Positions 22,679 through 33,929 are shown, counted from the stretch's first letter. The stretch: 64,000 bases of DNA from Periplaneta americana (GCF_040183065.1 NC_091121.1:38043287-38107286); one strand, 5' to 3'. The notes: generated by a model from the sequence alone, not told the origin. Translations and numbers: made by a program.

Positions 22679-22914
22679 TAATATTTTGAGAATTCAGTTT
22701 TGTCAAGAACGTTCAAACTTTATTTTCTCAGAAGTAATATTTTTTACTTATTATGTTTTGCTTGTAAACCGACAATTTATTATTGTACATCCTACGCCTA
22801 TCTGAGAAATTCTATTTCACCCGAAGGTAAATATTAGTGTTGAAGATGAAGACATCGTAGCAATTTTTATCTATACACATACTAATGAACTAAACTAAAC
22901 CTGTATGAGTATAC

Positions 22915-23065
22915 TGCTTGTTCACGGATGTGTAGAAACGGTTCGCATGTCTGACCGTGAAACGAGTGGGCCCGAGTTTTCTCCGAGGTTCTCCCTCAAC
23001 CAATTGAAGCAGAATTTCTGAGTAATTTTCGAAGTTGGATCTCGGACTCATTTTGCCATCATAAT
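22915..23065 (+). mobile_element. Decayed SINE related to 28619-28717
   Basis: Contains GTCTGACCGTGAAACGAGTG followed by GGCCCGAGTTTTCTCCGAGG and a SINE A/B-like body, but the B-box part is deleted. The fragment at 28619-28717 (minus) has the same GACCGTGAAACGAGCGGGCC stretch with the B box kept. Confidence 0.55.
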
Positions 23066-23562
23066 TACTCTTCCTCTCTTTCATCATCATCTGCGTTTCT
23101 TCCGCATATTTCGAGCTTACACCCGACGTAGAGTCGCCTGCGGTCCGCTACTGAATGGGTTATGTGGTCATTAGTTGCTGGTGGTAGTGCAATGTACCGT
23201 GGGCTCTCCCTGGGGCTCATGGTAGCTCAAAGGTAAAGGGCTCACGTAGGCTTTAGGAGAGTTCGGAGGCGGCGAGCAGGAGGATCTGTAGGTCGGGGGG
23301 CTTTAGAGCAGCCGTGGCGGAAATGTGGTTGTGCGCCGAGCCACTGTGTAACCTGCAACGTGCATAGCACCTATGGAGGGAGGCGAACACCCGAAGGGGA
23401 AGTGAAGCAACTGTCTGACTCATTAACGGATTTCATTTTCCTTATGTCAAGCACTTAAATATAATTTTATAGAGTATAAGGTTACAAACTAATGTTTAGT
23501 ACGTGTAACGAAGGAAGAAATGAATAAGAAAACATTGGACACGTCATTATCACAACCTAAAA

Positions 23563-24109
23563 TTAACTATCTTCAGAATGTCTCTGCGACAGTGTTTCAA
23601 AATCAGGAATTATGTCACTTACTGCCAGTCGTAGTTGATCATGAAGGTATTTGTCTGTCAGTCGTGATCTAAATTTGATTTTTGCTATTTTCATTGTTGA
23701 AAATAATTTTTCACAAATGTAAGTTGTAGCGAACATGGCTTCAACAGAGCAAGCGAAAGAACGAAGCTTCTGATATTTATTTTTTTGCAAAGATTTTAAG
23801 GGTGGTATTCATAGATATTTCGCAGCACGCGCTACGAGCGTACTAAGCTAGCCCCGGCTATCCACTGGTTACTAGTACAGAATTCAAATCATATCATATC
23901 GCTAACACTGGTTTATGAATACGAAAAACACTGATCATCCACCGAAAGCCCGCGCTAAAATTGTCTATGAATACGGCCCTAAAAGTTCAACATTTGTCAA
24001 GTCCTTACATCTAGCTTTCATTTAACATCACATTGTAAATCTGTGAGTTTAAATTGAAGATCTAACCGCATTATTCGTACTTCTGCTGAAAAAAGATCGA
24101 CGTATAGAG

Positions 24110-24125
<16 letters not shown>
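23563..24125 (-). pseudogene. hAT transposase C-terminus (GTF2IRD2/ZBED-like), MITE-split
   Basis: Minus strand: DLFSAEVRIMRLDLQFKLTD then LQCDVK with stops, then the MITE, then SLQKNKYQKLRSFACSVEAM and TYICEKLFSTMKIAKIKFRS, RLTDKYLHDQLRLAV. This is the hAT C-terminal dimerisation region (FG.TY.CE..FS.M...K...RS.LTD..L...LR.A) of GTF2IRD2/ZBED-type proteins. The last 75 codons are open (to 23563); upstream has stops. It cannot be functional. Confidence 0.8.
23800..23979. mobile_element. Harbinger-type MITE, copy 1
   Basis: 180 bp. Ends GGGTGGTATTCATAGATA and, inverted, GGGCCGTATTCATAGACA, with TAA on both sides (23797-23799, 23980-23982). Same family as 30145-30329. It interrupts the hAT C-terminal coding remnant. 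Confidence 0.8.

Positions 24126-24162
<37 letters not shown>
24107..24162. repeat. (AAT)n microsatellite in hAT deletion junction
   Basis: About 18 AAT units lying exactly between the hAT N- and C-terminal coding remnants. Confidence 0.95.
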
Positions 24163-24359
24163 TCACCTTTCAATGTTTCGTGAGTGACATGTAGTATAAT
24201 GCTGTTTTATGTTATACAACCGTTTCCTCGTAATACTTGTGAACAAATCATGCATTTAATATTCTTATCATATTGGCAGCAAAAAAATACGTCCTCCCAT
24301 CCTACTTGAAACTTTCGTTTTTGTAGAGGTACAGTACATGATTTCGAGAGAGACATTGC
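24160..24359 (-). pseudogene. hAT transposase N-terminus, BED-type zinc finger
   Basis: From a minus-strand ATG near 24359: MSLSKSCTVPLQKRKFQVGW, then EDVFFCCQYDKNIKCMICSQ and VLRGNGCIT before a stop. Cys pair C-x2-C and the following HVTHETLKGE after one stop fit a BED finger. This is the start of the deleted hAT at 23309-24519. Confidence 0.7.
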
Positions 24360-24527
24360 GACGGTACACCACTCGCAGGTCAGAGATAAATACAAATGGA
24401 ACGGAGTTTGACTCCAGCGAATGAGAGGGTAGGGGTTGGGGAAGGTAGGAAGTAAGAGAAATGCATAGCTATCATTGCGAGCCACAATGTGCTCGTGAGT
24501 CACATTTTCGCCACGGCTGCCTTAGAG

Positions 24528-25245
24528 CACGCACACCACTCCACTCGAGCGGCTTGCGTGCATAGACAGTCCGAGTCTGTGCTCTCCTCTGAATGGGGAC
24601 TAATAGATAAATGTCTGTAGAGTGTACAGAAGTAAAAAAATCAGGAAAAAGCAAAACAATATATAAATGTCGATCAAGGTTTTCAGCCAGACTCCAGCTA
24701 CATGAAACTAGATCAGTAAATAAATGTAGTTTAGTAACTCTGACAGAGGTGCAGTTTTTTCGATAAATATAATAGCGCGGCTTTGCTAAATGAAACCGAG
24801 TGTCACAAATGATCACTATTTTACTGCGTCCGGAGTATTGTAAAACAAGGAAATGAAATTCCCGCAGAAGTTACGGTGTGGAACATGGGGTTGCCCGAAT
24901 TAGTTTCTCTAAAATATGACCCTCCGACTGGAATGGGTTCGGAAATAAAGTATCAGATGATTACCGGTATATGATGTCGTAGTGTGGTGCAGAGAACTTG
25001 CATTCTTTCAACTAAGTCGTCTACGTGTTCGCTGTTGATTTTCACGTTGGTATTTCTGCACTTTATCACGAAACACAACGTAGAATGTTTCGTAGTTGCA
25101 TACAGTAAGTAAACGTGGAATATTACATTGTTAGGAACAAACAAAAATATTATGCAATTTAACGATTCTTTACGAAGATGTGGCAATTGATGAATTTACA
25201 ATTGATAAGATAAAATAGTTAACGCTTATGCTTTATTTTTGGTAG
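24528..25245. other. Unassigned sequence
   Basis: No domain in the minus frames 24472-24816 and 24953-25186. Nothing supportable. Confidence 0.4.
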
Positions 25246-25249
25246 TTAA

Positions 25250-26128
25250 GGGGAGAGGATGGTATTTTTTAAAACTTTTTTCCTATTTGGTGTAAAATAT
25301 TAATTTTCTGTATGTAGAGAGCTCATAGCTGTGGCGACTTAACCAAATAAGAATATTTTGAAAAAAAAATTATTTGGGGGTCCAAATTTGAAAAAATATA
25401 CCCAATGCAGGATTGTACTAAAACCGATATATCTAAACCATTTTTAAAGATAGATTCAACAGTTTTTTGCAATGTATTTGCAAAAGCATGTTCTACAAAC
25501 TATCTAACAGAATTTTGATATTAGTCCCTACGTTTGTAAAATAAACAATTAAATTTTAATAACAATTTTCTGATTTCCTTTCTTGCAAACAAACGGACGT
25601 ATTTTTAAAATGAAATCAATTAACAAAATTCTGTTATAGAGAAAAGTTTCCTAATAGTCTAAAGAATGTCTGTTCTAAATTTCATGCATGTATCTTTAAT
25701 AGTTTAGAAATTATATCCATTTTTGTCTGGCAATGTAGCAAAAAATATGAAGTTGCTCGAAACCGATAAAAGTGGGCGTGTGATTTAAAAATCCATAGCG
25801 CAGGAAGTTTAAAAATGACGTCTCAACATCCGATAAGGGCACAAATGCCCAGAAAATGTTATACAATGCATTCCACATATATCAAAGGGTATTTTAAAGA
25901 AGAAAAAATTTGTTTTTGAAAATTCAATTTACCGGAAACAACAATAAAAGTGGGCGAATGATTTAAAAATCCGTAACGCAGGAAGTTTAAGAATGGTGAC
26001 TCAACATCTGATAAGGGCACAAATACCCATAAAATGTTATGCTATGCATTCCACACATATGACAGAGTATTTTAAGGATTTTTTTTTTAATTTACTCATT
26101 TTTCACCACAAAATACCATCCTCTCCCC
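25250..26128. mobile_element. TTAA-flanked element, copy 1
   Basis: Ends GGGGAGAGGATGGTATTTT and inverted GGGGAGAGGATGGTATTTT, with TTAA at 25246-25249 and 26129-26132, the target of piggyBac-type transposons. 879 bp, non-coding. A ~140-bp internal direct duplication (25761-25905 and 25938-26078) is marked by AAAAGTGGGCG and GATAAGGGCACAAAT. Copy 2 is at 39154-39983. Confidence 0.75.
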
Positions 26129-26132
26129 TTAA

Positions 26133-26684
26133 CATTTATGCTCTATTTTTGTAGGTACAATACGTTTACAGTGGGTTACATAAACACACACATATTTAAC
26201 TACATTGATAACGTTCAAGAGTTTCCGGAAAATTCAATGTATACATTTTTCAGCGCTTACAAGAAGCAATACATTCATATATGTTTATCTTTAGTGTCTC
26301 CACTAACATTTTGTTCATGATTTATTAGATATATATTATCTATACCTCAAAGGTATTGCATAAGTCAATTTTCTGCACTTTGAGATACAGGCAAGAAACA
26401 AATTTCAGTTTTGCTTTTCTTTATAACTGGTGAAGTTATAAATGTATTCCTTTTATTGTTGTGTAGTTAAACTACGTAGTGTACTGTATTACTGGTTAAT
26501 GTAAAATTCATTGTAGAAGGGACCTCTCCTCGGATATGTACATTTCAACTATGAAATTAGTGGTAAAACGTACGGTGTAAAAATACGATAAAATGTTCAA
26601 AAGATCAAAATTGTGAGCTCTTTATTTATTAATTATTATTACTTATTTATTTACTATTTATTCGCTACTTATTTACTTATGATT
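26133..26684. other. Unassigned AT-rich sequence
   Basis: No feature recognised. The first ~20 bp resemble the bases just left of the TTAA element (see findings). Confidence 0.4.
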
Positions 26685-26697
26685 TATAACTTATTTA

Positions 26698-26956
26698 GTC
26701 CACACCTGTGGAATAACGGTCAGCGCGTCTGGCAGCGAAACCAGGTGGCCCGGGTTCGAATCCCGGTCGGGACAAGTTACCTGGTTGAGGTTTTTCCGGG
26801 GTTTTCCCTCAACCCAATACGAGCAAATGCTGGGTAACTTTCGGTGCTGGACCCCGGACTCATTTCATCGGCATTATCACCTTCATTCCATTCAGACGCT
26901 AAATAATCTATATGTTGATACAGCGTCGTGAAATAACCCAATAAAATAAAAAAAAA
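26698..26956 (+). mobile_element. SINE B copy 2, 13-bp perfect TSD
   Basis: Starts GTCCACACCTGTGGAATAAC, B box GGTTCGAATCC, body TTACCTGGTTGAGG, 3' stem-loop GACGCT (26895-26900) / AGCGTC (26922-26927) with a 21-nt loop, and an A-rich tail. Perfect TATAACTTATTTA duplication at 26685-26697 and 26957-26969. Confidence 0.9.
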
Positions 26957-26969
26957 TATAACTTATTTA

Positions 26970-28600
26970 CTTGTTATTTATTATATATTTAGTTATTATT
27001 TATTCATTCATCTATTTATTGATTCATTGATTCATTCATTTATTTTTTTCATTTATTTATCCATTTACTTATTGATTTATTCATTTCATTCATTTAGTCA
27101 TTGATTCATTAATTGATTCATTCATTCATTATTTTTCTATAAATTAATCAAACGCACCGTCAGAATATGCGTTTGCTCCTCATCATAGCTAACAGAGAGT
27201 TACCATGTTTTGATGTTTTACAATCGCTCGCTGTGTTCGTTGCATTTGTCTTTCGAGTCTCGTCTCGTCATTCTCGTGCGCTTCGAGTCTCGCTCATCAT
27301 TCTCGAAATAGCATTTGGTCGGCGTGGAAAGATTTCGTAACTTTGAATAACATACATCATTGAAATAAATAACATTATAAATGTTTAAATGAGACAGAAA
27401 GACAAAACAGAACAGTATCTTAGTTATCAAAATGTTCTGATTCTATTATATATTACCTATGGTTATATAAACAGAAAAAACAATTCTCAAATAAATTTGC
27501 ATTTCTAAGAAACATAAAACACAACATTAATATCTTTTTACTTCAGAGTGCACACTTGATCTCAAACATAATATGAAAAGAAAATTTCTAGCCTTTTAAT
27601 AAGAGTCTAGTAACTAATTAAAGACTGGGAAACGGATTATTATACACTGAAAAGTAGAGATGATGTTTCAAATAGGTTACTTGATTGTTTATACATATAT
27701 AACAATTGCCAAAGTAGATAAAAGTTCAGTCAGGTATAAACAACTGTAGCGATTCAAGGCTGCTTGACGTTCGGGACTTCGGGAGTGATCAATCTCTACG
27801 TCTCGAAACACTCACAAGCAGTCTTTACGTCAACGACGCGACATATAGAACATGGTCGTGCGGGTTTTCGGCTTTACGGGCGCTGTTCATCTCTAGTGTG
27901 GACGTAGGTCGATAATGGATTATAGTTTTACAAATTTCCCTGGAGAGAATAAGATCAGTCCGTCTCTAAGCCACGTGTTTGGTTTCCGCGATTAATGTAA
28001 ACAACCTACTTTATATTTCCCTTTTCAATAAAGCATTTAAGTGGATTTTCAGGCACGTGCAAATGCCAATGAATATGGAAAATAAGAGTTCTAAGCTCTG
28101 AACGAGTGTAGGCCTACTCGTGTACACTTTAGAGTAAGAGCCCCTTTTACACGAATCTTCCTCTCATGTATTTTCACTATGTATATAATACACAGTATAC
28201 TTTTTCTGAATTAAGCCGAAGTGGAAAAGCGTTTCACGTATCGCCAATGTAGCACACAACAGTCATTTCGAGTAGGCTTACATGTCATTGAACTCCTCTT
28301 GCCGAGCCATTGATTCCTAACGAAATTCTGAAAAAGAATATGATTGACGAGTTGATAATAGGATTATCATGAGAAGGGAGAAAGGAAGACAATAAATTCG
28401 ACAATAAGATCAGTAGGCAGAGGAAGAAGATGACGAGAAGAGATAAATGAAGGACAGGCAGAGGAAGAAGGCAATTTTATAGTCCTTCCGTTACCAATAA
28501 AATCACTTAATTTTCAAGTTGAGAATATTTGTTAATATAAAAGTTGTTTACGAATGCCTTTCAAATTCTGATAATTTACTGGTAATCAATCAGATATTTT
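26970..28600. other. Simple ATTC/TTTA repeats, then unassigned sequence
   Basis: 26985-27135 is a degenerate ATTC/TTTA low-complexity tract. 27140-28600 shows no gene, RNA or repeat signature that I can support. Confidence 0.45.
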
Positions 28601-28618
28601 CTTCTGTTCCGAATTTCT

Positions 28619-28717
28619 TCCCCGCTCACCAATCATTCTTGTCCCAACCAGGATTTGAATCCGGGCCCGCTCGTTTCACGGTCAAACATGCTAACTTTTA
28701 CTCCACAGCGGTGAACC
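28619..28717 (-). mobile_element. SINE head fragment
   Basis: Minus strand has CACCGCTGTGGAGTAAAAGT, GACCGTGAAACGAGCGGGCC and a B box GATTCAAATCC then TGGTTGGGACAAG. It is a head-only relative of SINE B and of 22915-23065, with no body or tail. Confidence 0.65.
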
Positions 28718-28838
28718 TAGAAACGATCTTAGGCAAAATTAATTTTATCTACCAACGTTGCTAAAGGAGGCAATTGTTTCGCTGTTTAAAATTATTCTTT
28801 CCTCTTCTATTTACTTTATTAACTATTGAGACTAGGAC

Positions 28839-28840
28839 TG

Positions 28841-28888
<48 letters not shown>
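28839..28888. repeat. (TA)n microsatellite
   Basis: About 24 uninterrupted TA units. Confidence 0.95.
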
Positions 28889-28892
<4 letters not shown>

Positions 28893-29289
28893 CTTTCACA
28901 CATCTCTTGCGATGGGAGGATTTAACTTCTGTCATGTTGAAAATCACTCATTAAACTGCACGACTCCACTGCGAATGTTAGTACGTAATGAAACTGCTTC
29001 TCTACTGTGCATATTATTGTGATGTAGTGACGATTTATGCGCGCATAGTTGCGGATATACAGGGAGTTGTTTATATGAATGGAGTATAGTATGCGAGCGC
29101 AATAGTTATATATGCCTGGCTGCACTCAATTTGAAAGCAATGTTTCGGTACCAAGTTCCTAAGACTGCTTATAACTTTCCTTGATTTAAATTCTTGAAAT
29201 AATAACACCTAACTTAAGAAAAGTACCGCCGGCATTCCTCCAATCGTTTCGTTTTATTTTATTTTTACTTTATTTTTATTTTAATTTTT

Positions 29290-29517
29290 GCAAACAGGAA
29301 AGGACTTTCGACTAGTGAATGGGTATCTAGCCTGAAAATGACAGCAAATTTAGCAGCTGTTAGTTCCGTTCCCGGCAGATTTCTTGGCGGTACCCGGTGC
29401 AGGCATGGCTGCCCAGAGATTGAAACTTTAGCACACGTCTTGGGATTCTGTGAACAGGGATTGCTCTTGAGCAACTCTAGACATCATCTTATAAGCAGAG
29501 AGAGCATTTGGTGTACG
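29290..29517 (+). pseudogene. R2-like LINE, zinc-ribbon fragment
   Basis: Frame reads FLGGTRCRHGCPEIETLAHV followed by LGFCEQGLLLSNSRHHL. This is the C-C-H-C zinc knuckle and following RHN/RHH block that precede the restriction-like endonuclease in R2-clade retrotransposons. Upstream frames carry stops and downstream the endonuclease is lost. R2 elements normally sit in 28S rDNA, but no rDNA is visible here, so this is a dispersed relative or dead copy. Confidence 0.7.
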
Positions 29518-29529
29518 TAAACCATTGAG

Positions 29530-29870
29530 TTAACTGCTACATGCACTATATCGTAATGTATTAGGGAGCAAGGAAGGGAGGGAGTGAATGTCATCGTGTC
29601 GCTACAATAACAACGACTGGAGTATAGTTCCTGCAGCAAATTGTCTTTACTATTTAGTAATTTCACTTTATGATATTAAATAACCTATTGTGTATATTGT
29701 ACATTTCATTACAACATACATAGTTCTGTGTTACATGACATTAATGTAACTACATAAGAACAATATATTGTATGTAAATACAACAACACAGAAAACATAG
29801 TATTTTACTTTGTACTACTTTGCGCTTCTTCATGACTGCATTTGTTATAGTGCACGACGATATACTTCAT
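29530..29870. other. Unassigned sequence
   Basis: AT-rich, no recognisable feature between the R2-like scrap and the hAT remnant. Confidence 0.35.
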
Positions 29871-29874
29871 TAAG

Positions 29875-30786
29875 CTTGTCTGCTTTCAAGTCGTCAGACC
29901 ACAATAATCGCATTGATTTTTCAAACAGAGCTTTTCTGCTTTCATTTCGTCAGACCACAATAATCGCATTGATTTTTCAAAGAGAGCTGCAATGGTAACA
30001 CGATTTACTTTCTCTAGCTCTTCGGATGTCAATAGAAACATTTTGCCCACATCTTCAGTTTGAAGTGCCCCAACAACATTAGCAACGGATCTGTTTGCAA
30101 TATTTGTCATTTCGTCTATACATACTCAAAATTTTTCATCTTATGGGTGCTATTCATAGACATTTCGCTAGCCCGCGCTACGAGCGTACTAAACTAGCCC
30201 CGGCTATCGACTGGTTACTTGTACAGGATTCATATCATATCATATCGCTAAAAATTGTTTATGAATACGAAAAACTTTAGTTCGCTGATCATCGGAAGCC
30301 CGGGCTGAGAATGTGTATGAATACGGCCCTTAAGGTTTCTCTAATTTCACGTATGACATCTTCATAACATTTTGCTAGATAACCCGTACTCAGAGTAGAT
30401 TGTCGGGATAGTGTTCTACCTGTATATTTCTGCAAAAATGATCTGACACATGGGTGTTTCAGTTTTTTAAATGGAATATTTGCCCTAACGAACATGTGAC
30501 CCAAGTCTTGGTAAAAATCACATTCCATATTTGAACTCGCGGGAATAGCTTCGACTTTCTTCAAATTCAACAACTTAAAACATTCCTTGTATCTTTTAGA
30601 GTTGTAATGTTTTTGTACATGGTGTCTCTTGTTCCCCAGTAGATCGACTTTACATACCATGCATGTAAGTTTTTCACCATCTGGAAAACTGCTGCGATCC
30701 GAACTCCTCAACAAATCGCTGCAATTGCACATGCCGAGGCTTCTTTTTTTTCGCATGTCGTAAACTATGTTGTAATGTAAAGGCAA
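29875..30786 (-). pseudogene. hAT-derived CGGBP1-like gene, MITE-split
   Basis: From ATG at 30786 (minus): LTCMVCKVDLLGNKRHHVQK (BED-like finger, C-x2-C ... H), then DFYQDLGHMFVRANIPFKKL, HPCVRSFLQKYTGRTLSRQS and YLAKCYEDVIREIRETL, the pattern of CGGBP1-like hAT proteins. A MITE (30145-30329) follows. After it the frame resumes as DEKF, TGA stop (where Trp is expected), VCIDEMTNIANRSVANVVGA, then FLLTSEELEKVNRVTIAALF. A ~57-bp tandem duplication (29875-29988) ends the readable part. It is a pseudogene with three separate lesions, missing the rest of the transposase. Confidence 0.75.
30145..30329. mobile_element. Harbinger-type MITE, copy 2
   Basis: Ends GGGTGCTATTCATAGACA and inverted GGGCCGTATTCATACACA; TTA on both sides (30141-30143, 30330-30332), with one extra T at the left border. 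Interrupts the CGGBP1-like coding remnant. Confidence 0.8.
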
Positions 30787-31119
30787 ATAAATGCTTTGTA
30801 CTTACGCTAAACACAAGTAGAACTAATTACATGGACTGCGATAGAAAAAAAGTAAATACAGGAAATAGTCTAGAAGGACCAATAAAGAAGAATATGAAGA
30901 AGACAGGAAATTCAAATACGCCAGGAAATGCACAGGTAATGAAAACTATCTAAGACAGCACATATAACATCAGAAAGCTCTGTGCGTACAATGACTGTAC
31001 CTTGTAGGTAAGACCCCTTCCCCCACCTCGTGACGTAGTCAAAGCTCTCAGTACAGTAAACTTGTGTCCACTGATAACGTACACCATCTGCTCTCTTTGC
31101 TTATAAGATCCAAAATTGG

Positions 31120-31460
31120 ACCCCAATTGGCTGACAATCAAAGACAGAAAGACTGACTGTAAAGAGAGACAGACAGACAGACAGACTGGCAAAGAGAGAC
31201 AGACAGAGAGACTGACTGACAATCAAAGACAGGCAGACAGATTGACAAAGACAGACAGGCTGACATTCAAAAACAAACAAACTGACTGACTGACTGACTG
31301 ACTGACTGACTGACTGACTGACTGACTGACTGACTGACTGACTGACTGACTGACTGACTGACTGACACGATCACAGGCAGACAGATTGAGAGGTTGAATG
31401 ACACGACGAGACTGGAGATTTAATAAGCAGACGGTCAATTACGGAACAGACAGACAGACA
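31120..31460 (-). repeat. (CTGA)n array
   Basis: Pure CTGA units at about 31278-31366, flanked by variant GACAGACA and ACAATCAAAGACAG motifs. The motif ACAATCAAAGACAG is the reverse complement of the repeat core at 34.96-36.1 kb. Confidence 0.9.
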
Positions 31461-32690
31461 GAAGTCTGTGATACTGAATTACTAATTGGCTTCGAGACTG
31501 AATGGGTGACAAGCTAAAAGTTTGACATACATACAGAACTGAATGACTGAGTCACGACTCCCCGTGTTCCTATAATAAAGTAAAAAAAAAAATTCCCTCC
31601 AATATTGACAAAGATATTTTAAAATCATTATCACATCATGGTGGATATGTTCACAAACAGATATAAAAATCTAAACGCAGGCCCCGAATAATTGTGTATG
31701 TCTGCCATCGGTCCAATCAGACACATGTAAACGTAACCGCAGCGCTATCTTCAATTGTGTTTGTAATTAGGAACTAGTCTGGTAGCAGGATAACCTTAAT
31801 CAATCCAAATCAAAGCCATCTGGTCTGTATACCTCTCAGTGTGTGTTTTTGTACAGCTGTGGTTTACGTCCTTTTGTCATAGATACCGGCTGATGTTATG
31901 ACGTACAATACAATATACTGAGAGAGGTTTGGCTGTAGGATAACAATCTCTCTCTTTGTCTCGTCCTCTCTCCTCTCACCCTCTGCTATGACCTCCCCCC
32001 TTCTCTTCAATTCAATTGAATGAAATTGAATTGAATTTGTTACGGATGTGACAGCCAGTGGTTTGCACCGGGAGCTGATCTCAAACGCACCGTTGTAACA
32101 TCTCGCTTTCAACCCTCCTCCGCATATCTTCACCCTCCACCAACCCCTTGTGCGCCCTTGTTCTCCTAATGGCACAATCCAGCCCGTCTGTCTGGGGAAA
32201 ATATGCTTATTGTTTCATTCTCCTCCACTGTAAATCAGGAACAATCACAGCTTTAGACGTTTCTTTTCTCTCTTTTTCCTCATTTTGATTGTGAAGTTCA
32301 TTTTAGGGGTTTCTGCTGAATGTATTTTCAATTTTGTGAGGGAAAGATTGGCTGCTGATTCTGTTCATTATTTCCATTTGTAGTTACATACTCTTACTTT
32401 TCTGACAATGGTAGCAATACACGCTACTGCACACTGAGATGAAGATTGGATTTTAAAATGACCCTTCAGTCAGTTATTTAAGGTGTAATGGAATCTAATT
32501 AATAGGAAACTAATAATTTTAAACACGCTCTGGAACAGCCAAGATTATTCAGTTAGTCCAGAAGCAGCACTAACTCAGTGTACTTAGGTAAGGGGCGAAG
32601 AACACCATTAGCACACCACTGACCTAAAATACTTTGCGCATTTTCAATCCGTCGTTTTGAGGGAAAGAAAGTATGAAATTTTGTGGATTA
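31461..32690. other. Unassigned sequence
   Basis: A 103-codon minus frame (31864-32175) has no domain. A TTCAATTGAA-rich palindromic patch is near 32008-32036. No supportable gene. Confidence 0.4.
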
Positions 32691-32696
32691 GCAGTA

Positions 32697-33924
32697 GGGG
32701 AAACCTGGGCAAAGCTGATAAGCTAAGAATAAACAATGCCACAGGCTATATTTTGGTGCTCCCTAAATAAAAACTTCATAACTTTGGTTGTGACACATGT
32801 TGTCCACATATCTACAAAACAGCAATTCGTTTCTCGTACCTACGGAGAGTGATATGGTTTGAGAAAGAAAATATAGTTAATCATTCGCTTTGCCCGTCCA
32901 CCCGGGCAAAGCGAATAATTAACCCGGGCAAAGTGAATATCCCTATAACATTTTCACCTTTCTATTTAATTTCTATTCACTGATAATAAAATTAAATCAA
33001 CACATAAACACGATGTTAATGAGTGTAATTGATGTATTGAATATTTCGTCAATCTCTGAAGTTGCCGACATCACAGAGGTGGTTGATTCTGAGTGAGCAT
33101 TAACTGTTTCTTCAGCCGCTGAAGAAGCTGGCACCGCAGAATTTGTTAAATCTGAGCCAGCTGTCGTTTCGCTGATTTCTGTCTCAAGTGGGCGATCTGT
33201 AAGTTCATCTGGAGCAAACTCTTCATCAACAAACACATTATGGTTGTATGGCCAGATAGCAGAACCACTGATTGGAAGATTTTATTTCTTCAAATGCTTT
33301 CTTCATGTCTTCTTCCGACCATTTGGCTTGCTCCGTCTTCCTCTTGAAAAATTAAATCATCTGAAAACACATTACAACCTTTTTAAGTAAAAATTAAAAT
33401 CAGTGTTGCTGATTTATAATTTAATTAGTGTGACTTAATGCCTCCACCATGTAAAATGATCCAACACGCTTTATTACAATAGACAAATATATACAAAAAT
33501 ACAGCTGACACTTATATAGTGGATAAGTTATCCACTTTGTCCTATTCACTTTGCCCGCAGACGCCAATTCGCTTTTCATTTAAGGTTATACAAACATAAA
33601 CGTCAATAATCTTCTTCGTAAGTACGGCATTTTAGAACTAATTCTATCGCCTATATATTACTATCACATAACAAAGAGTTTCTGCAGTACTGTATGTTGT
33701 ACATATGTTTCTCTTACCTTGAAATATTTTAAGAAAACAGTCAATTTTCTTTAAACACACGCTGACTTCTTCTCTTACTAGCTAGAATGACGACAAGTCA
33801 GTTCCAGCAGCAAAATCTGGTAGGGATTCTTCCCCAACATAGCAGAAAGCGCTACCTGTTGGCGTTTCTAAGAAATAAGCATTATTCTCTTTGCCCGGGT
33901 TATTCGTTTTGCCCGAGTCTCCCC
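32697..33924 (-). mobile_element. Pogo/jerky-type element, internally deleted
   Basis: Ends GGGGAAACCTGGGCAAAG and inverted GGGGAGACTCGGGCAAAA, flanked by TA (32695-32696, 33925-33926). Short CCCGGGCAAAG-type repeats recur near both ends (about 32900-32940, 33540-33560, 33890-33915). The minus strand keeps the two extremes of a transposase and lacks the middle. Confidence 0.7.
32997..33352 (-). pseudogene. Pogo-type transposase remnant, N- and C-terminus joined
   Basis: Minus strand: FKRKTEQAKWSEEDMKKAFE with EIKSSN is the N-terminal psq-type helix-turn-helix of jerky/pogo transposases. A frame change leads to SAIWPYNHNVFVDEEFAPDE and LTDRPLETE, a C-terminal block (G.WP.N...F.DE.FAP....TDRP), followed by a Ser/Thr/Glu-rich tail to the stop at 32997. 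The DDE catalytic core is absent. Confidence 0.7.
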
Positions 33925-33929
33925 TACCT

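Larger units (their letters stand above)
23309..24519 (-). mobile_element. hAT element, internally deleted, 8-bp TSD
   Basis: TIRs CAGCCGTGGCGGAAATGTG (left) and CAGCCGTGGCGAAAATGTG (inverted right). Flanks are CTTTAGAG (23301-23308) and CCTTAGAG (24520-24527), 7 of 8 matching as expected for hAT. The minus strand carries a BED zinc-finger start on the right and the C-terminal dimerisation region on the left, separated by an (AAT)n tract where the catalytic core should be. A Harbinger MITE is inserted in the C-terminal part. Confidence 0.85.
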
